A stretch of 64,000 bases of DNA from an uncultured Campylobacteraceae bacterium. Lineage in GTDB: Bacteria > Campylobacterota > Campylobacteria > Campylobacterales > Arcobacteraceae. This document shows, in pieces, positions 19,311 through 27,520 of this stretch. Where the stretch lies: the NCBI GenBank assembly GCA_937138295.1, contig CAKZOX010000155.1, forward strand, positions 1 to 64,000, in the 5' to 3' direction. The notes under the pieces were generated by a model. It saw only the letters and a list, made by a program, of their open reading frames with translations, did not search any database and was not told the DNA's origin. Position 1 is the stretch's first letter. The number at the start of each line of letters is the position of its first letter. The position numbers were made by a program, and so were the translations under genes.

Positions 19311-20454
19311 AACTAGAACACTTTTAGGTTTTATTGCTTTATATTCTATACTTATTATTGTTATATTAAGTATTTCTTCATTTGTGTATTTTAATTCACA
19401 AAAAGATTTAATGCTACAAAAGAAAAGGCAAGTTCTTCAAGAATATGCCAATGACTTTATGTTTAGATTAAAAGATCTACATGTAAACTTTGACAAATAT
19501 CAATTTTATCCAAGGGATGAAAAATTTAATTCAGCAATATTTGATAGTGATAAAACTTTGATTTTTTCAACACTAAACTCACAAAATATAGAATTTGATG
19601 AAGTAGCTTATACATCAAATAATCAAATACACTTTATAAATCAACCTGAATCATACTATTTAGGTGCAAAATATATAGTAATTGAAATACCTGATGATGG
19701 TATTTGGAAAAGTGCTGTTTTAAAAGAAATAGGTATATATTCATTTTTTATGTTTATTTTTATGGTTATTGTTGGATATTTTATGTCAAAACTTTTTATA
19801 AAGCCTATGAAAGACTCTTTACATTTGTTAGATAGATTTATAAAAGACACTACACATGAATTAAATACACCTATAAGTGCTATTATGCAAAATATAGAGA
19901 TGATAGATAAAGATAATTTAGATGATAAAAGTATCAAAAAGATAAATCGTATTGAAATAGGTGCTAAAACTATTTCTAATATTTATGAAGACTTAACTTT
20001 TCTAACTTTAAAAAATAAATTAATATCTCAAAATGAAAACTTAAATCTTACTCATATTGTAAGTCAAAGGGCAGAGTACTTTAAATCTTTGGCTAATAGT
20101 AAGAAATTGTCAATAGCTCTTGATTTACAAGAAGAGGTATATTTAAAGTGTGATAATAAAAAGATATCAAAGCTAATTGATAATCTACTTTCTAATGCAA
20201 TAAAATACAATAAAGTAAATGGTTCAATTAAAATCAATTTAAAAAGCAACTATTTTGAAGTAATTGATACAGGAATTGGCATATCTAAAGAAAATCAAGA
20301 AAATTTATTTAAAAGATATACAAGATTCAATACAAGTGCCGGTGGATTTGGAATAGGGCTTAATATAGTATCTTTAATTGCTAAAGAGTATAATTTAAAA
20401 ATAGATGTTAGTTCTGAAATAAATAAAGGTACAAGGTTTAAAGTATCATGGTAA
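19267..20454 (+). CDS. Membrane sensor histidine kinase
   Basis: The kinase has two membrane segments (about residues 18-40 and 160-180) around a periplasmic sensor of about 115 residues. The H-box TTHELNTPISAI gives His about 197, and the ATPase domain ends with DTGIGIS and GFGIGLNI. The start is uncertain: the frame allows TTG at 19267 or TTG at 19285, and no ATG precedes the first membrane segment. Either choice overlaps the regulator gene. It partners the OmpR-type regulator upstream and overlaps the c-type cytochrome gene downstream by 7 bp. Confidence 0.88.
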   Translation: MSVLKDLDIDLTKSETRTLLGFIALYSILIIVILSISSFVYFNSQKDLMLQKKRQVLQEYANDFMFRLKDLHVNFDKYQFYPRDEKFNSAIFDSDKTLIFSTLNSQNIEFDEVAYTSNNQIHFINQPESYYLGAKYIVIEIPDDGIWKSAVLKEIGIYSFFMFIFMVIVGYFMSKLFIKPMKDSLHLLDRFIKDTTHELNTPISAIMQNIEMIDKDNLDDKSIKKINRIEIGAKTISNIYEDLTFLTLKNKLISQNENLNLTHIVSQRAEYFKSLANSKKLSIALDLQEEVYLKCDNKKISKLIDNLLSNAIKYNKVNGSIKINLKSNYFEVIDTGIGISKENQENLFKRYTRFNTSAGGFGIGLNIVSLIAKEYNLKIDVSSEINKGTRFKVSW

Positions 20455-20780
20455 AAAAACTATTAATAGCTGTTATTATATTTAATACATATTCATTTGC
20501 TTCAAGTTATGAAAAAAATTGTGTAGCATGCCATAATAATATGATAGTAAGTATAGATAAGTTTTTTTATAGATACTTATTAAAATATAGTAGTGAGAAA
20601 AATGTTAAATCTTCCCTTGCTGAATATCTAAAAAACCCCAATAAAGATAATACAATTATGCCTAATGCTTTTATAAAAAGATACGGTATAAAAGAAAAAA
20701 CTACATTAAATGATGATGAATTAATTGAAGCAATAAACGAATATTGGGACATTTATAAGGTATTTGGTAAACTTCAATAA
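20448..20780 (+). CDS. Small periplasmic c-type cytochrome
   Basis: The 110-residue protein has a signal peptide (about 1-18, ending FASS) and one heme c site, CVACH, at about residues 25-29. A candidate axial methionine lies in IMPNAFI. The length fits a monoheme class I cytochrome although the rest of the sequence is diverged. Its first codon overlaps the kinase gene, so it is the last gene of the operon DUF1104-regulator-kinase-cytochrome. It may be a redox partner or a sensing accessory for that kinase. Confidence 0.75.
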   Translation: MVKKLLIAVIIFNTYSFASSYEKNCVACHNNMIVSIDKFFYRYLLKYSSEKNVKSSLAEYLKNPNKDNTIMPNAFIKRYGIKEKTTLNDDELIEAINEYWDIYKVFGKLQ

Positions 20781-20860
20781 TCACAACTGCAAAGTTCCAC
20801 AATAGCTTCACAAATATATTTTAAACTTCACTTATAAAAAAAGAAAATCAGGAGTTTAAA

Positions 20861-21436
20861 ATGAAAACTTTCTTCAAAAAAATACTAATAGCATCATCGG
20901 TTTTAACATTAAGTTCAATAAGTTTATTTGCAAATTATGAAACTAATACAACTTTTGCAAAGGTTTCATATAGTGAGCCTATATATACATTTGTAAATAA
21001 AAAAGTTAAAGAGTGTTATGAAGTTCCTGTACAAAAAAGAGTTTATAGAAATGATAATTATAGACACAATAGTTCATATGATACAAACTCAATTGGAGTT
21101 GATACATTAATTGGAGCAACAATAGGTGTAGTAATAGGAAATCAAATAGGTAAAGGTAATGGAAAAACAGCTGCAAAAGTTGTAGGTGGAATATTAGGAG
21201 CTGCTGTTGCTAATAATTCTAGAGAATACAAAGATGATTATAGATCATATGATAGAAGAGCCGAACCTAGATATGAGACTGTATATGAAACAAAATGTGA
21301 GACAAGAAAAGGTCCTAAAAAGAAAAGAGTAATTACAGGTTATAAAAATTACTTTTCATTTAATGGAGAACAATATACAAAAATTAGTGATAGACCACTA
21401 AGAAAAGTTAGAATAGAACAAACTATCAGTTTTTAG
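20861..21436 (+). CDS. Glycine-zipper 2TM domain envelope protein
   Basis: The 191-residue protein has a signal peptide (about 1-25) and a glycine-zipper hydrophobic hairpin at about 85-125 (LIGATIGVVIGNQIG, then VVGGILGAAVANN), as in Rickettsia 17-kDa-antigen-like proteins. Tyr/Arg-rich segments with cysteines lie on both sides. Such proteins sit in the envelope, probably at the outer membrane; the role is unknown. AGGAG precedes the ATG. An 80-bp gap separates it from the cytochrome gene. Confidence 0.8.
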   Translation: MKTFFKKILIASSVLTLSSISLFANYETNTTFAKVSYSEPIYTFVNKKVKECYEVPVQKRVYRNDNYRHNSSYDTNSIGVDTLIGATIGVVIGNQIGKGNGKTAAKVVGGILGAAVANNSREYKDDYRSYDRRAEPRYETVYETKCETRKGPKKKRVITGYKNYFSFNGEQYTKISDRPLRKVRIEQTISF

Positions 21437-21463
21437 AAATCTATTTTAGATATAATCCCCTTT

Positions 21464-21805
21464 ATGAATAAACCTATACAGTCAAAAGAAGAACTTGAGG
21501 GGATAATATCAAATCTTCAAGAAAACAACTATATCAAAGCCCATGATGATTGTGAAGACTTATGGAGAAAATATAAAAATGATGATTCTACAAGAGAAGA
21601 GTCATATATACTTAAAGCTTTTGTAAATGGTATAGCTACATTAGAACTACTTAATATGAAAAGAATAACTCATAGTCAAAATGTATGGAAAACATTTAAG
21701 AAATATGAGTATTTAATAGAAGATTTAAACTCACTAAATAAAGAACAATACAAACAATTACAAAAAATAATATATAAAATTAAAGAAAAATCAAATGAAA
21801 TTTGA
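21464..21805 (+). CDS. DUF309 domain protein
   Basis: The 113-residue soluble protein contains the DUF309 signature: HDDCEDLWRKYK in an N-terminal helix followed by a second helical pair with LKAFVNGIATLELLNMKR. The function of DUF309 is unknown. Its end overlaps the start of bluB by 11 bp, so it is probably translated with the cobalamin genes. Confidence 0.75.
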   Translation: MNKPIQSKEELEGIISNLQENNYIKAHDDCEDLWRKYKNDDSTREESYILKAFVNGIATLELLNMKRITHSQNVWKTFKKYEYLIEDLNSLNKEQYKQLQKIIYKIKEKSNEI

Positions 21806-22433
21806 ACAAGACCATAGGGAAACTCTATTTTCAATTATAAAATCAAGAAGAGATGTTAGAGGAAATAGATTTATTGATAAAAAAATCCCAAAAGACATCT
21901 TAAATAAAATACTACTAAGTGCAAATCATGCTCCATCTGTTGGCTTTTCCCAACCATGGAGATTTGTAATAATAGAAAATAAAAAGACTAAAAACCAAAT
22001 TTTTAAAGACTTTAAAAAAGAAAACAACAAAGCAAAAAAGATTTTTAAAGATAGTAAGATTTATAGTAGTCTAAAACTAGAAGGAATTAAAGAAGCTGAT
22101 TTAAACATAGCTGTACTATATAAAAAACCTAAAAAAGATATCTTAGGACAAACTAGCCAAAGAAAAATGGGAGAGTACTCAACTGTATGTGCTATTCAAA
22201 ATATGTGGCTAACTGCAAGAAGTTTTAATATAGGAATGGGTTGGATTTCTATATTAAAACCCAAAAAAGTTAAAAAAATCATAGGACTTACAAAAACTCA
22301 AAGGGATGAATATAAATTAATTGGATATTTTTCTTTAGGATATGTTGATAAATTTTATGAAAAACCAGAGTTAGAAAAACTAAAATGGGAAAATAAAAAA
22401 TCTTTAAATGAGGTTATTCTAAATTGGGAATAA
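21795..22433 (+). CDS. bluB: 5,6-dimethylbenzimidazole synthase BluB
   Basis: BluB breaks down reduced FMN with oxygen to make 5,6-dimethylbenzimidazole, the lower base of cobalamin. The 212-residue protein shows the family marks SRRDVRG at about 17-23 and APSVGFSQPWRFVII near 48-62, plus the late GMGWISIL segment that sets BluB apart from other nitroreductase-fold enzymes. The reaction needs oxygen, which fits a microaerophile. It opens a run of overlapping genes ending with cbiB. Confidence 0.9.
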   Translation: MKFEQDHRETLFSIIKSRRDVRGNRFIDKKIPKDILNKILLSANHAPSVGFSQPWRFVIIENKKTKNQIFKDFKKENNKAKKIFKDSKIYSSLKLEGIKEADLNIAVLYKKPKKDILGQTSQRKMGEYSTVCAIQNMWLTARSFNIGMGWISILKPKKVKKIIGLTKTQRDEYKLIGYFSLGYVDKFYEKPELEKLKWENKKSLNEVILNWE

Positions 22434-23251
22434 AAACACCTTTAAACTTAGATGATATAAATAAAGCTTTAAAAGATACTATCACTTTTAAAAACATAAA
22501 AGAGTCTACACATGGAGCAACTGATACTGTTTATTTTTGTGATGACAAATATGTACTAAAAGTATATGAACAAAGTAGCAAAAAACAGTTAAGTGATGAA
22601 ATAAAACTTCATAATTACCTAAAAGCGTATGAAAATTTAAAGATATCAAAGCTTTATAGTTATGAAATTTTTCAAATCAAACAAAAGCCTTGTTTATTAT
22701 TTGAAAAAACAAAAGGTTCTGTAGTACAAAAAGTTAAAAAAACTCACTTAGAACAAATAGCTAAGTTTTTAAAACTTTTTCATAATAAAACAAAAGGTTT
22801 TACTAATGAAAATAAAAACATTTTTAATAAAGAAAACCTTTTAAACCTAATCAATAAAACATCATCAAAAGATTTATTAGATATTTATTCACAAATACAA
22901 ATAGAAGAAAATAATGATGGTTTAATTCATGGAGATTTGTTTATAGATAATGCTATATTTTTTGAAGATAAACTAAATGCAGTAATTGATTTTAATGAAG
23001 CTTGTGTTGGAGATTATAGATTTGATTTAGCAGTTGTTGTTATGTCTTGGTGTGATTTTAGAAAAGATAAATTTCTAGATGAGGTGAATTTTTTAATAGA
23101 AAACTATGGTAACTGTATAAATATAAATTCCCTATTAGAATATACAAAATATGCATGTTTATATTATATGACAACTAGAAAGCTCGTAAATAGGGACTTT
23201 AGTGATTTGATGGATAAATATATATTTTTAAAGGATAAATTATATGAATAA
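22424..23251 (+). CDS. APH-fold phosphotransferase in the cobalamin-tail operon
   Basis: The 275-residue protein has the aminoglycoside phosphotransferase/choline kinase fold: an N-lobe Lys in YVLKVYE, the catalytic loop LIHGDLFIDNAIF, and the metal-binding Asp in AVIDFNEAC. It starts with TTG at 22424, overlapping bluB by 10 bp, and overlaps the next gene by 8 bp. The substrate is not shown by sequence. Because its neighbours make and use aminopropanol phosphate, L-threonine or aminopropanol is a reasonable guess, as a stand-in for PduX. Other small alcohols remain possible. Confidence 0.78.
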   Translation: MGIKTPLNLDDINKALKDTITFKNIKESTHGATDTVYFCDDKYVLKVYEQSSKKQLSDEIKLHNYLKAYENLKISKLYSYEIFQIKQKPCLLFEKTKGSVVQKVKKTHLEQIAKFLKLFHNKTKGFTNENKNIFNKENLLNLINKTSSKDLLDIYSQIQIEENNDGLIHGDLFIDNAIFFEDKLNAVIDFNEACVGDYRFDLAVVVMSWCDFRKDKFLDEVNFLIENYGNCININSLLEYTKYACLYYMTTRKLVNRDFSDLMDKYIFLKDKLYE

Positions 23252-24260
23252 CTTCAAACATGGTGGAGATGTAAAAAGTTTTGCTTTAAAACTTAAATGT
23301 AAAGAAGAAGAGATTATTGATTTATCTTCAAATATAAATTTTATAAAACCAAAAATAGATATAGATTTAAATAAGTTAGATATTTCTAAATATCAAAACT
23401 ATGATGACTTTTATAAAAAACTAGCAAAGTTTTATAAAGTAAATAAAAATGAATTAGAAATTTTTAATGGTGGAAGTAGTGCTATTTTTTCATTTATTAG
23501 AAACTCAAAAAGTAAGGATGTTTATATATATTCACCAGCTTATTTAGAGTATAAAAAAGCTTGTAAAATTTATGATAAAAATGTCATTTTAATCAATAGA
23601 TTTTATAAAGACAAACAAAAAGAATATATAAAAAAAGGTTCAACAGTAATATTTGTAAATCCTTCGACACCTGATGGTAAATACTATAACTTAAATAAAA
23701 GTTTAAAATACTGGGAAAGAAAAGAGTGTGAAGTTTTAATTGATGAATCATTTATTGATTTTACAAACAAAACGTCTTGTATAAATGAAATAAAAAATTA
23801 TAAAAATCTATATATTCTAAAATCAATGACAAAGTTTTATTCTTGTGCTTCAATTAGATTTGGTGTAATTATTTCAAATAATGAAAACATAAAAGAAATA
23901 AAAGCAAAAGAACCATTATGGAAAATATCAATATATGATAGAACTTTTATAGAAAATATCATAAAAAACAAAGAGTTTATTAAACAAACTAAAATAGAAA
24001 CTAAAAAAGCAAAAAACTATCTAGAAAATATCATAAAAGAAAGTAAACATTTTATTAGCTACAAAAAAAGTGATGCAAACTTTTATTTAGTAGAGCTAAG
24101 AAGTATTACAGCTAAAAAGTTTCAAGATAAACTTGCTAAACACAAAATTATGATTAGAGATTGTTCAAATTTTGATTTTCTTAATAAATACCATGTAAGA
24201 ATAGCTGTGAAGTCCATAGAAGACTTAGAAAAATTTAAATTAGCTTGTGAAAGTATTTAA
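23244..24260 (+). CDS. Threonine-phosphate decarboxylase-like PLP enzyme (CobC/CobD family)
   Basis: The 338-residue protein is a fold-type I PLP enzyme related to histidinol-phosphate aminotransferase. It begins with the FKHGGD motif found in CobD-type threonine-phosphate decarboxylases, has LSSNIN near residue 30, and the PLP lysine is about K197 in SMTKFYSCASIRFG. CobD converts L-threonine phosphate to (R)-1-amino-2-propanol phosphate, the substrate of the next enzyme, CbiB. The gene position supports that role. A histidinol-phosphate aminotransferase role is less likely here. Confidence 0.82.
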   Translation: MNNFKHGGDVKSFALKLKCKEEEIIDLSSNINFIKPKIDIDLNKLDISKYQNYDDFYKKLAKFYKVNKNELEIFNGGSSAIFSFIRNSKSKDVYIYSPAYLEYKKACKIYDKNVILINRFYKDKQKEYIKKGSTVIFVNPSTPDGKYYNLNKSLKYWERKECEVLIDESFIDFTNKTSCINEIKNYKNLYILKSMTKFYSCASIRFGVIISNNENIKEIKAKEPLWKISIYDRTFIENIIKNKEFIKQTKIETKKAKNYLENIIKESKHFISYKKSDANFYLVELRSITAKKFQDKLAKHKIMIRDCSNFDFLNKYHVRIAVKSIEDLEKFKLACESI

Positions 24261-24265
24261 GTAGT

Positions 24266-25141
24266 ATGTTTTTTGATATAGCTTTATTTTCTTATATTAT
24301 AGATAGAGTTTTTGGAGAGTTTAGTTTTTTTAGACAACTCAAACATCCAATTATCTTTATGGGTGATTTTATTAAATGGTTTGAAAAAAGGTTTTATAAA
24401 AATAGTGTTTTTAGAGGTTTTTTACTTACAATTAGTTTATTAACGGCAGTTTTTATAGTTTGTTTTATTCTTGATTATTTTATTGATAACATTTATTTAC
24501 TTGCTTTAATATGCTCATTTAGTATTTCTTCAAAAATGCTTTATGATGCTGTGAAAGAAATAATCTCTAATCCAAGTAAAATAAAGTATTTAGTTTCAAG
24601 GGATACAGAAAATCTTTCTCATAGTGATATTAATAAAGCAGCTGTTGAAACCTATGCTGAAAACCTTAGTGATGGGGTTATTGCACCATTATTTTATTTA
24701 GTTTGTTTTGGAATTTATGGAGCTTTTTTATATAAAGCTGTAAATACATTAGATTCAATGGTAGGTTATAGAAATGAGAAATATGAAAAGTATGGAAAGT
24801 TTTCAGCTAGATTAGATGATGTTTTAAACTATATTCCTGCAAGAATAACAGCTATTTTAATTTCTATTTTATTTTTATCTAAAAAAGCTTTATTAAGTTT
24901 TTATTCATTTGGAAAACAACATAAAAGTATAAATGCAGGATTACCAATAAGTGCTATGGGTTTTTGTATAAATGCTAAATTAGGTGGAGATACAGTTTAT
25001 TTTGGGAAACTTACAAAAAAGCCTATTTTAAGTCAAGGTGAGGAAATAATCACATCAAATCATATTTTAAAAGCGATTGCCTTTAGAAATAGACTTGATA
25101 TATTGATTATACTTTCATTTGGTTATATTGTATTTTTATAA
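24266..25141 (+). CDS. cbiB: Adenosylcobinamide-phosphate synthase CbiB
   Basis: CbiB joins adenosylcobyric acid to aminopropanol or its phosphate at the membrane. The 291-residue protein has four or five hydrophobic segments and the family signatures DRVFGE near the start, KHPIIFMGDFIKWFE, VETYAENLSDGVIAPLFY, and NTLDSMVGYRNEKYEKYG. It is the last gene of the run bluB-kinase-PLP enzyme-cbiB; the hairpin at 25140-25167 follows. Confidence 0.93.
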   Translation: MFFDIALFSYIIDRVFGEFSFFRQLKHPIIFMGDFIKWFEKRFYKNSVFRGFLLTISLLTAVFIVCFILDYFIDNIYLLALICSFSISSKMLYDAVKEIISNPSKIKYLVSRDTENLSHSDINKAAVETYAENLSDGVIAPLFYLVCFGIYGAFLYKAVNTLDSMVGYRNEKYEKYGKFSARLDDVLNYIPARITAILISILFLSKKALLSFYSFGKQHKSINAGLPISAMGFCINAKLGGDTVYFGKLTKKPILSQGEEIITSNHILKAIAFRNRLDILIILSFGYIVFL

Positions 25142-25167
25142 AAGAGATTTTATCTAGGATCTCTTTT
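25140..25167. terminator. Bidirectional terminator between cbiB and the helicase gene
   Basis: The 9-bp arms AAAAGAGAT and ATCTCTTTT enclose a 10-nt loop and are followed by T on the plus strand; the A-rich left arm gives T residues on the minus strand. The site covers the stop codons of both convergent genes. Confidence 0.75.
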
Positions 25168-26427
25168 TGTTGTTTTTCTTTTCTTTTGTTTAGCTGGTTT
25201 TGTTTTTTTCTTTGGAGCTTCTTTTTTCTCATGAGTTTTCTTTCTAAATTCATGTGCTTTTACTTTAGGAATAACTTTTCTAGGTTGTTTTTCTTCTAAT
25301 TCAAAACCATCTATTACTTCCCTTGGAACTTCTATAATAAGTTCTTTTTCTATAGCTGCCATCATAGGATAATCTCTAACACAAAGAAGTGTTATAGCTT
25401 CACCTTCGTTTCCTGCCCGTCCTGTTCTTCCAATTCTATGAGTATAATCAGTAATACTTTGAGGTAATGCATAATTAACAACAACAGGAAGTTTTTCAAT
25501 ATCAATTCCCCTTGCAGCTATATCAGTTGCCACAAGTACTTTGATTTGGTTTTCTTTTAGTTTTCTAAGTGCTTTTGCCCTTGCTGTTTGTCTGATATCA
25601 CCGTGAATACATGCGGCTTTTAATCCATCTAACTCTAGGTGTTCTACAAGTAAATCAGCTTGTTTTTTTGTATTTACAAATACTAACACACTTTCAAAGT
25701 TTCTAGAGCCTATAAGATATGATAAAACTTCAGCTTTTTTCTTGTCATCCACTAAAATAATTTGTTGTTTGATTAAATCAACACTACTTCTTTGATCTAC
25801 AACTTCCACAACAGCAGGATTATCTAAAAATTCTTTAGCAAGTTTTTTTACATTTTGATTTAATGTTGCACTGAACATTAAAATTTGTCTTCTTGGATTT
25901 GCTTTAGAAAATATTTTTTCAATATCTTCTAAAAATCCCATAGCAAGCATTGTATCGACTTCATCTACAACTAATTTATTTACAGCTGTCATGTCAATTG
26001 TGTTGTTTCTTATATGCTCATTTAATCTACCTGGAGTAGCAACTACAATATCTACACCATTTTCAAATTTTCTGATTTGGTCACGTGCTGAAACACCTCC
26101 AAATACAACAGCTCTTTTGATGTTATCAAGATATTTACTATAATCATCAATTGCTTTAATAATTTGTTTAGCTAGTTCTCTAGTTGGAGTTAGAATTACA
26201 ACTTTTAAAGGATTTGCATTAACTGTTTTTTTAGATAATTCTTCAAGTATTGGAATTAAAAATGCAGCTGTTTTACCTGAACCACTTTGTGCAGTTCCTA
26301 GTATATCTTTTCCTTTTAAGGCGATTGGAATTACTTTTTGTTGTATTTCTGTTGGAGTCTCATAATCTAAATCAATAAGAGCATTTATGATGTTTTTGTT
26401 GATTTTTTCAGAATTAAAAGTTTTAAT
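25150..26427 (-). CDS. DEAD-box RNA helicase (RhlE-like), probable AUU start, DEVD motif II
   Basis: The open frame runs from a stop at 26446-26448 to 25150 and encodes a full helicase. It contains no ATG, GTG or TTG until an internal ATG at 25992, which lies past motif I. The best start is ATT at 26427 (KTFNSEK follows), with AGGA 7 bases upstream; that gives 425 residues. Motif I is AQSGSGKT (Lys about 52), then PTRELA, TPGR, motif II DEVD at 155-158 instead of DEAD, SAT, and HRIGRTGRAG. The tail is Lys-rich and basic, typical of RNA-binding ends. It would remodel RNA, for instance in ribosome assembly or cold adaptation. Confidence 0.85.
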   Translation of the reverse strand: MKTFNSEKINKNIINALIDLDYETPTEIQQKVIPIALKGKDILGTAQSGSGKTAAFLIPILEELSKKTVNANPLKVVILTPTRELAKQIIKAIDDYSKYLDNIKRAVVFGGVSARDQIRKFENGVDIVVATPGRLNEHIRNNTIDMTAVNKLVVDEVDTMLAMGFLEDIEKIFSKANPRRQILMFSATLNQNVKKLAKEFLDNPAVVEVVDQRSSVDLIKQQIILVDDKKKAEVLSYLIGSRNFESVLVFVNTKKQADLLVEHLELDGLKAACIHGDIRQTARAKALRKLKENQIKVLVATDIAARGIDIEKLPVVVNYALPQSITDYTHRIGRTGRAGNEGEAITLLCVRDYPMMAAIEKELIIEVPREVIDGFELEEKQPRKVIPKVKAHEFRKKTHEKKEAPKKKTKPAKQKKRKTTKRDPR

Positions 26428-26512
26428 GATGTATTCCTTATTTATTTAATATTCGTGATTATATCTAAATTATTATAAACATAATAAAACGTACATTTTA
26501 CACTACAAACAT

Positions 26513-26524
26513 ATCTAATTAGAT
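26513..26524. promoter_or_regulatory. Perfect 12-bp palindrome in a divergent promoter region
   Basis: ATCTAATTAGAT lies in the 136-bp gap between the helicase and the YbgA-like gene, about 40 bp before the latter's ATG. Its symmetry and position suggest an operator, but no regulator is identified. Confidence 0.35.
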
Positions 26525-26563
26525 GATAAGATTATGTAATTAGTGTGTTAAAAAGGATGTAAA

Positions 26564-27520
26564 ATGATTAAGATAGGAATTTCTTCATGTTTATTGGGAA
26601 ATGTAGTTAGATATGATGGTGCAAATGCAAAAGATAAATTTATAGCGAACAAATTAAGTGAATACTTTAGTTTTGTTCCTTTTTGCCCTGAACATCAAAT
26701 TTGGGGAACTCCAAGAACTACAATTAGACTAGTAGATAAACAAGATATAGGTATCAGAGTAGTTACTTCAAATGAAGGTGTAGATTTAACAGATGAGCTA
26801 GAAGCTGTATCTGAAGAAAATGCTAATGAAGTTGCAGAACATGATATTTCAGGATTTATTTTAAAATCAGGTTCTCCAACTTGTGGATTAGAAAGAGTGA
26901 AAGTTTATAAAGAAATAAATGCTCCTACAGAGAAAAAAGGTGTAGGAATGTTTGCAAAAAAACTTAAAGAAAAATACCCTTATTTACCAATTGAAGAAGA
27001 GGGTAGATTAGGTGATGCATGGTTAAGAGAAAACTTTTTAATGCAAGTTTATGCTTATGATGATGTACATAAATTAGTTGCTTCTAAACCCGCATTTAAA
27101 GACTTAGTGGAATTTCATACAAAATATAAATATTTAATTATGGCAAAAAGTGATACATCTTATAAAGTATTAGGAAATATAGTAGCAAATCATGAGAAAA
27201 AAGATATTGAAACTGTATTAGAAGAGTATAAGTTAGAATTTTTAATAGCAATAAATAAAAAAGGAAATGTTTCTAAAACATTTAATGTTTTACAACATAT
27301 TTTTGGATATTTCAAAAAACTAATTACTCCAGATGAAAAAGAAGAAATTTTAGAATCATTAAATGAGTATAAAGAGAAAATTATTCCTTTAATTGCTGTG
27401 ATTAAACTAATTAATATTTATGTTAAAAGATTTGATGTTGAGTATTTAAAAACGCAAAAGTTTTTAAATCCTTATCCAAAAGAATTAGCTTTAAGATCGG
27501 ATATCAAGGCATATAAATAA
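26564..27520 (+). CDS. YbgA-like protein (DUF523-DUF1722)
   Basis: The 318-residue protein has an N-terminal DUF523 domain (IGISSCLLGNVVRYDGANA, and a later SGSPTCGLERVKVY) and a C-terminal DUF1722 domain (about 190-310, with KYLIMAKSD and NVLQHIFGYFKK). In E. coli the DUF1722 protein YbgA lies next to photolyase, as here. The function is unknown. Its stop overlaps the photolyase start (TAATG), so the two are coupled. AAGGAT precedes the ATG. Confidence 0.9.
   Translation: MIKIGISSCLLGNVVRYDGANAKDKFIANKLSEYFSFVPFCPEHQIWGTPRTTIRLVDKQDIGIRVVTSNEGVDLTDELEAVSEENANEVAEHDISGFILKSGSPTCGLERVKVYKEINAPTEKKGVGMFAKKLKEKYPYLPIEEEGRLGDAWLRENFLMQVYAYDDVHKLVASKPAFKDLVEFHTKYKYLIMAKSDTSYKVLGNIVANHEKKDIETVLEEYKLEFLIAINKKGNVSKTFNVLQHIFGYFKKLITPDEKEEILESLNEYKEKIIPLIAVIKLINIYVKRFDVEYLKTQKFLNPYPKELALRSDIKAYK

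Noticed and set aside
20770-20840. Repeated TTCA-type half sites before the glycine-zipper gene as a binding array for the neighbouring OmpR regulator
   Set aside because: The copies are short and irregularly spaced (about 22, 12 and 20 bp), which is within chance for such AT-rich DNA.
21437-21463. Cobalamin riboswitch before the bluB operon
   Set aside because: The gap is only 27 bp and has no B12-box-like sequence; a riboswitch would need about 200 bp.
25150-25992. Helicase as a truncated 280-residue protein or a pseudogene
   Set aside because: The frame continues open upstream to 26446 and encodes the missing motifs in order. Only the standard start codon is missing, not the N-terminal domain.
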